A stretch of DNA of 64,000 nucleotides from Pseudomonas sp. FP2309 (GTDB taxonomy: Bacteria; Pseudomonadota; Gammaproteobacteria; Pseudomonadales; Pseudomonadaceae), in assembly GCF_030687575.1 (NCBI RefSeq), contig NZ_CP117439.1:2347501-2411500 (forward strand). Direction: 5' to 3'. The translations under genes were made by a program, and so were the position numbers. Under the pieces are notes generated by a model. It searched no databases. It had not been told where the DNA came from and was given only the letters and a program-made list of their open reading frames with translations. Below, piece after piece: positions 59,798 to 64,000 of this stretch (positions are counted from its first letter, which is position 1; every line of letters begins with the position of its first letter).

Positions 59798-60972
59798 TGC
59801 TGTCCCAAGCGCGGCTGACTCTTTACTTGCCACTGAGCTTTTTTGCCTTGCCATTGGCGCTGAGCAACAACCTGTCGCAGCCATTGGCCCTGCTGCTGTT
59901 GCTGCCGTTCGTGGTGTACGCGGGCCGTGGGGTTACGCGCGCGTTACCCTTGCTGGCGTTGGTGGTGGCCTCCAGCGTATTGCAGGTGCTGGTGAGCAGC
60001 GGTGCGAAAATATCCCTGTATCAATTTCTACGCTCCGGTATTCCGTTTTTCTATTTTGTGCTGCTGTTGGCCGGCTACGCCTATGTGCAGGCCAATGTGG
60101 CGAAAATCGCCCGCGCCCATAGCCTGCGCTATCGGCAGATCATCGAGCGGATCATTTACCTCTTTGCCCTCGGCCAGTTGTTGCAGGTCAGCTTGTACGG
60201 GGTGGGCATCGACTTGACCAACGCCGCCTCCAAGTCCAGCGACGAGGTGGGACGCATCATGCTGTTCCCCACCAGTTCGGCGGTCCTGTTGTTTTTCTAT
60301 GCCTGCTGCCAACGCAGGATCGGTTTGATGCTGATTCTCGCGGTCACGCTGCTGGCGGCTGGTTCCAAGACTATTCTGGCGGCCATGGCGGTGATGATCC
60401 TGTTGTCGGCGATCACCCAGCGCAAACTCAAATCCCTGGCGGTGCTGGTGGTTGCCATCGGCGCGCTCGGCACGCTGACGTTCTATGCCAGCCCCCTGGC
60501 GGTTTCGCGCTTTGCCACCTACCTGTTCGAGGAAAAGGGCGAAGACGTGACCCGTGCCTTCGAGATCGCCCATGCCAGGGAGTCGTTCCTCGACAGCCCG
60601 GCCACGGTGTTCCTCGGCAATGGCTTGGCCAAGCAATTGACCCCCGGCGTGCCGACCAATGACGAGCGCTGGTTCGAGAATTCCAAGTTCGACATCGAGA
60701 ACGGTTACTGGGGCGTGACCGCCAAACTGGGGGTGGTCGGTGTAGTGCTGTTTGGCCTGCTGTTCAGCGCTTTGCCGCGCACCCCCGTGTCGCTGGCGGT
60801 GGTGGCGATTCTGCTGATTTTTTCGTTCAAGACCAGTTACCAATTCTTCACCACCTTCGATGGCAGTTATTTGCTGGTGTGGTCAATGATCATCGGCCTG
60901 CTTAATCAGGCAGCGCCGGTTCGCCAGACCTTACCCACTCCCCATTTCTTATTGAGGCAGGCTGGTTCATGA
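59794..60972 (+). CDS. O-antigen polymerase / ligase-like membrane protein (Wzy-like)
   Basis: A 392-residue multi-helix protein with a large periplasmic loop (about residues 240-310; ENGYWGVTAKLGVVGVVLFG near its end), the layout of Wzy polymerases, which join repeat units. Sequence conservation in this family is low, so the call rests on topology and its place between flippase and modification genes. It overlaps both neighbours by 4 bases. Confidence 0.75.
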   Translation: MMLSQARLTLYLPLSFFALPLALSNNLSQPLALLLLLPFVVYAGRGVTRALPLLALVVASSVLQVLVSSGAKISLYQFLRSGIPFFYFVLLLAGYAYVQANVAKIARAHSLRYRQIIERIIYLFALGQLLQVSLYGVGIDLTNAASKSSDEVGRIMLFPTSSAVLLFFYACCQRRIGLMLILAVTLLAAGSKTILAAMAVMILLSAITQRKLKSLAVLVVAIGALGTLTFYASPLAVSRFATYLFEEKGEDVTRAFEIAHARESFLDSPATVFLGNGLAKQLTPGVPTNDERWFENSKFDIENGYWGVTAKLGVVGVVLFGLLFSALPRTPVSLAVVAILLIFSFKTSYQFFTTFDGSYLLVWSMIIGLLNQAAPVRQTLPTPHFLLRQAGS

Positions 60973-62132
60973 ACGCATCTTCACACCCCGTCAGAGCCGG
61001 GATACTGACGTACCATTTCAGCGAGAACTTCGGTGCCGTGCTGCAAGCCTATGCGTTGCAGCGTTGGCTGCAGCAGCAGGGTTTGCAGGTGAGCCTGATC
61101 AACTACCACCCAACCTATGTGGAGGATGGTAGCGAGCTGCGTCAGGTGTTTAATCCGCGCCAGTTCAAGGCCAACCTCAAGGCGCTGTACCTCAAGGCCC
61201 TAGCGCTGAAAACCCAGGTGCTTGGGCCCAATGCGCAGTCGCGACAGTTCCAGGCGTTCAAGGCGCGCTTTCTGAATATCCAGACGCCGCGCTACGCTAC
61301 CGTCGAGCAACTCAACCGCGCGGTTGCCGGCCAGCAACTGCTGGTGGCGGGCAGCGACCAGATCTGGAACCCCTCGGGCCAGACCGGCCTGGACCCCGCG
61401 TACTTTCTGGCGTTTGACTGTGATAAAGCGACTCGCCGTATCTCCTACGCGGCCAGTTTCGGCAAGGAATACCTGGAGCCCGAATACCACGCCAAAGCAG
61501 AGGGCCTGCTCAAGCAACTGTCGGCGATCAGCGTGCGCGAGGAGAGCGGGGTGGCCATCGTGCAGCAGGTCGCCGGGTTGGCCGCCGAGTGTGTGCCCGA
61601 CCCGACGCTGTTGCACCGCGATTATTCGGCGCTGCTGGCCACCGCCACCCAGACCCGCAGCGGTCATGTGTTCTGCTATGCGCTGCGTACCGGTGTGGGC
61701 GTGCGAGAAGTGGCGCAGGCGTTGTCCAGCCATGTGGCCGGGCCGATTGTCTCGCCGTACAACGCGCACCGGCGCTGGCGGCAGATCGGTGAGACCGTGC
61801 AGGTGGGCCCCCAGGACTGGCTCAAGTTACTCAAGGAAAGCGCCTACGTGGTGACCAATTCCTTCCATGCCACGGTATTTGCAATCATTTTCGAGAAGCC
61901 ATTTATCGCCGTGGGCCTGCCGGGCACCAAGGCGTCGCTGAATGCGCGGGTGCGCAACTTGCTGGAGAAACTGCAGTTGTCTCAACGCTTCCTGCCGGCG
62001 GACGACGCAGGCCAGGTGCAACGCCTGATCGCGGTGCCTATCGATTGGGTCGCCGTGCGCGCCCGGCGCCAGGCCTTGCAACAGGTGGGCGAACGCTACC
62101 TGTTGGAACAACTGGCGGCGATCGAGCCATGA
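60969..62132 (+). CDS. Polysaccharide pyruvyl transferase family protein
   Basis: A 387-residue cytoplasmic enzyme of the WcaK/CsaB family that adds a pyruvate ketal from PEP to a sugar. Motifs include GILTYHFSENFGAVLQAYAL at the N terminus, AGSDQIWNP in the middle, and VVTNSFHATVFAIIFEKPF near residue 300. Pyruvylation would make the exopolysaccharide acidic. It is translationally coupled to both neighbours by ATGA overlaps. Confidence 0.92.
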   Translation: MNASSHPVRAGILTYHFSENFGAVLQAYALQRWLQQQGLQVSLINYHPTYVEDGSELRQVFNPRQFKANLKALYLKALALKTQVLGPNAQSRQFQAFKARFLNIQTPRYATVEQLNRAVAGQQLLVAGSDQIWNPSGQTGLDPAYFLAFDCDKATRRISYAASFGKEYLEPEYHAKAEGLLKQLSAISVREESGVAIVQQVAGLAAECVPDPTLLHRDYSALLATATQTRSGHVFCYALRTGVGVREVAQALSSHVAGPIVSPYNAHRRWRQIGETVQVGPQDWLKLLKESAYVVTNSFHATVFAIIFEKPFIAVGLPGTKASLNARVRNLLEKLQLSQRFLPADDAGQVQRLIAVPIDWVAVRARRQALQQVGERYLLEQLAAIEP

Positions 62133-62680
62133 GCGAGTTTGCGCAACTCAAGTACGTCGATACCTTGCCCCGCAGCGACAAGGCCCGGCGTCTGGTGTGG
62201 GGCCTCGTCTACCGCCTGCTGTTTCGCCCCACACCGCGCTGGACGCTGCATGGCTGGCGGCGTCTGCTGCTGCGCTGCTTTGGCGCCAAGGTCGGCGTGG
62301 GCTGCCGGATTGCGCCCACGTGCAGCATCTGGGCGCCGTGGAACCTGGAGATCGGGGATTACACCGCCATCGCCGAAGGGGTCGATGTATACGCCATGGC
62401 GCGGATCACCCTGGGCTCCAAAGTTACCATCAGCCAACGCAGTTTCCTTTGCACCGGCACCCATGACACTCGCAGCCTGCTGCGGCCACTGGTGACGCGA
62501 GAGATCGTGATCAAGGACCACGTATGGGTCGCCGCCGAAGCGTTCATTCACCCAGGCTGTGTGCTGGAAGAAGGCTGTGTGGTGGGCGCGCGGTCGGTGG
62601 TCACGGCCGACCTACCGGCCTGGATGATTTGCGTCGGTGCGCCGTGCCGCCCCCTCAAACCGAGAGACATCGCACTATGA
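62129..62680 (+). CDS. Left-handed beta-helix acetyltransferase (WcaF-like)
   Basis: A 183-residue hexapeptide-repeat acyltransferase: a basic N-terminal segment, then the helix with IAPTCSIWAPWNLEIGDY, catalytic His in CTGTHD, and the end VVGARSVVTADLPAWMICVG with PCRPLKPR. It resembles colanic-acid WcaF-type O-acetyltransferases and probably acetylates the repeat unit. Start ATG 62129 overlaps the previous stop. Confidence 0.9.
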   Translation: MSEFAQLKYVDTLPRSDKARRLVWGLVYRLLFRPTPRWTLHGWRRLLLRCFGAKVGVGCRIAPTCSIWAPWNLEIGDYTAIAEGVDVYAMARITLGSKVTISQRSFLCTGTHDTRSLLRPLVTREIVIKDHVWVAAEAFIHPGCVLEEGCVVGARSVVTADLPAWMICVGAPCRPLKPRDIAL

Positions 62681-63654
62681 AAAAGGTGAAACGCATGATG
62701 GATAAGGCATGGAAGTTGATGTTGTTCGTCAGCGAGTTTTTCCGCGACATGCTCACGTTTATTCGCCATAACGGCTATTCGCCGTTGGAAAGCCGCAACA
62801 AGAAGCTGTTCTACAAGATCCTCATCGAAACCCACACCGTGGAAAAAGGCCTGTCCCTCAAAGAACCCAAACCGCTGTTCGGCAAGGACAAGATCAACGG
62901 CATCATCCACATGCTCAACGAGTACGACCGCAGCTATTCGGCGTTGCCGCTGGAGATGGCCCTCGGCGCGTTCCAGGGCTACCTCGACCTGCACCGCACC
63001 CTGGGCGTGAGCGATGACTTTGTGTTCTACCTGGATGCCTACGTGGAGCACCTCAAGCGCGACGGGACGGCGGGCACCGGCGGTATCAAGCGTGCCGCGC
63101 CATGGTTGGGCAACGGCGGGCTGGACGCCAAGGCGTTCCTGCAATCGCGCTCCAGTTGCCGCATGTTCCAGGCCGGCACGATCGACCGCGACGTGCTCAC
63201 CTCGCTGGTGGAACTGGCGCAGTCGTCACCGTCCCAGTGCAACCGCCAATCGTCGCGGGTGCATGTGTATCAGGACCGCGCCGTGATCGCGCAGTTGCTT
63301 GAGCTGCAAGGCGGTTCGCGGGGCTTTGCGCAGTCGGTGGACAACCTGTTTGTGGTGACCTCGGAAGTCACTGCGTGGGGCGGCGCCGGGCAGCGCAACC
63401 AGCTTTACGTGGACGGCGCCTTGTTTTCCATGGGCCTGTTGCTGGCCTGCCATGCCAATGGTCTGGGTGCGTGCCCACTGAACCTGGCGATCCTCAATAC
63501 GGTGGAAAAGAAAATCCGCAGCCTCGGCGCTATCCCGGCCAGCGAGCGGCTGATCATGATGATTGCCGCGGGGGTGCCCCTGGAAAGCCACTTTCGCGCG
63601 GCGCGTTCACCGCGCAGGCTGACCGCCGAAGTCCTGCAATTGCATGGTGTTTGA
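62677..63654 (+). CDS. Nitroreductase-family protein in the polysaccharide operon
   Basis: A 325-residue protein. The C-terminal 190 residues have the FMN-binding nitroreductase fold (SRSSCRMFQAGTIDRDVL, SPSQCNRQSSRVHVYQD, GALFSMGLLLACHANGLGAC). They follow an N-terminal extension of about 130 residues that I do not recognise (KKLFYKILIETHTVEKGLSL). Its role in polysaccharide synthesis is unknown; it might reduce or oxidise a sugar or a pyruvyl-related intermediate. It overlaps the acetyltransferase stop by 4 bases, which argues that it belongs to the pathway. Confidence 0.85.
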   Translation: MKKVKRMMDKAWKLMLFVSEFFRDMLTFIRHNGYSPLESRNKKLFYKILIETHTVEKGLSLKEPKPLFGKDKINGIIHMLNEYDRSYSALPLEMALGAFQGYLDLHRTLGVSDDFVFYLDAYVEHLKRDGTAGTGGIKRAAPWLGNGGLDAKAFLQSRSSCRMFQAGTIDRDVLTSLVELAQSSPSQCNRQSSRVHVYQDRAVIAQLLELQGGSRGFAQSVDNLFVVTSEVTAWGGAGQRNQLYVDGALFSMGLLLACHANGLGACPLNLAILNTVEKKIRSLGAIPASERLIMMIAAGVPLESHFRAARSPRRLTAEVLQLHGV

Positions 63655-63655
63655 G

Positions 63656-64000
63656 ATGAAACGCGAAACCATCACCGTGATCATCCTCACCTACAACGAA
63701 AGCCTGCACATCGCCCGTGCTATCGAGTCGGCGCGAGCCTTCAGCGACGAGGTGCTGGTGGTCGATTCGTTCTCCAGCGACGACACCTGCGACATCGCCC
63801 GGCGCCACGGCGCCTGGGTGGTGCAGCACGCGTTCGTTAACCAGGCCAAGCAGTTCCAATGGGCGTTGGACCATTTGCCGATCACCGGCAACTGGACCAT
63901 GCGCCTGGACGCCGATGAAATCATCGAGGCCGACCTGGCCGCCGCCATCAATACCCGGCTGCCCACCCTGGCCAGGGATATCACCGGTATCAACTTCAAG
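63656..64000 (+). CDS. Glycosyltransferase family 2, 3' partial
   Basis: The first 115 codons of a GT-A glycosyltransferase open at the window edge. It begins TITVIILTYNESLHIARAIE, with EVLVVDSFSSDDTCDIAR and the metal-binding LDADE (WTMRLDADEII), as in WaaE/KdtX-like GT2 enzymes. The start ATG lies one base after the preceding stop codon, so it is the next gene of the exopolysaccharide operon. The acceptor and donor cannot be told. Confidence 0.9.
   Translation, partial: MKRETITVIILTYNESLHIARAIESARAFSDEVLVVDSFSSDDTCDIARRHGAWVVQHAFVNQAKQFQWALDHLPITGNWTMRLDADEIIEADLAAAINTRLPTLARDITGINFK

Overview
The window is a stretch of a Pseudomonas genome of the P. fluorescens type. The evidence is high G+C coding DNA, a pyoverdine siderophore locus (fpvA, pvdE, pvdMNO, pvdP), PvdS-type promoters (TAAAT-N16-CGT), a close match to Pseudomonas methionine gamma-lyase (mdeA with its Lrp-type neighbour), and a REP sequence typical of fluorescent pseudomonads. 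No RNA gene or CRISPR array was seen. No gene-free stretch exceeds about 300 bases.

Layout. (1) 1-11605, plus strand: two pyoverdine peptide synthetase genes. The first enters from the left edge and carries a C-terminal SyrP/TauD-type aspartyl hydroxylase. The second activates Asp. (2) 11783-14215: ferripyoverdine receptor fpvA. (3) 14459-29070: an inserted two-partner secretion locus (TpsB exporter, giant CdiA/FhaB-like TpsA). Its 3' end is cut by an IS3-family element, with a leftover scrap of a second TpsA tail beyond. (4) 29141-42946, minus strand: pvdE followed by two more synthetase genes, the last ending in a thioesterase. (5) 43125-48437: pvdO, pvdN, pvdM (minus) and divergent pvdP (plus), the periplasmic maturation enzymes. 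(6) 48472-50310: mdeA and a divergent Lrp-type regulator. (7) 50416-54483: a small operon (ABM-domain membrane protein, YtcJ-like amidohydrolase, YcaC-like hydrolase), then a LysR regulator. (8) 54606-55546: a PAP2-like membrane protein and an unknown small gene. (9) 55777-64000: a tightly overlapping exopolysaccharide operon (phosphatase, Wzc-type kinase, flippase, polymerase, pyruvyltransferase, acyltransferase, nitroreductase-like protein, glycosyltransferase running off the edge).

How it works together. Reading adenylation-domain pocket residues by eye, the last six residues of the pyoverdine peptide are inferred as D-Ala, Lys, beta-OH-Asp, X (a basic residue with an unusual code), D-(formyl)OH-Orn and Lys, released by the terminal thioesterase. 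PvdE exports the precursor to the periplasm, PvdM/N/O/P mature the chromophore and side chain, and FpvA takes the ferric form back up. PvdS boxes lie before pvdE, pvdM and pvdP.

The most notable points are: a synthetase module split over two proteins with a catalytically degenerate C-like (interface-type) domain; an in-frame internal ribosome-binding site and ATG before the fused hydroxylase; a T7-tract frameshift in the TpsB signal peptide; and a CdiA-like protein that has lost its toxin tip to an IS element lying inside the pyoverdine locus.
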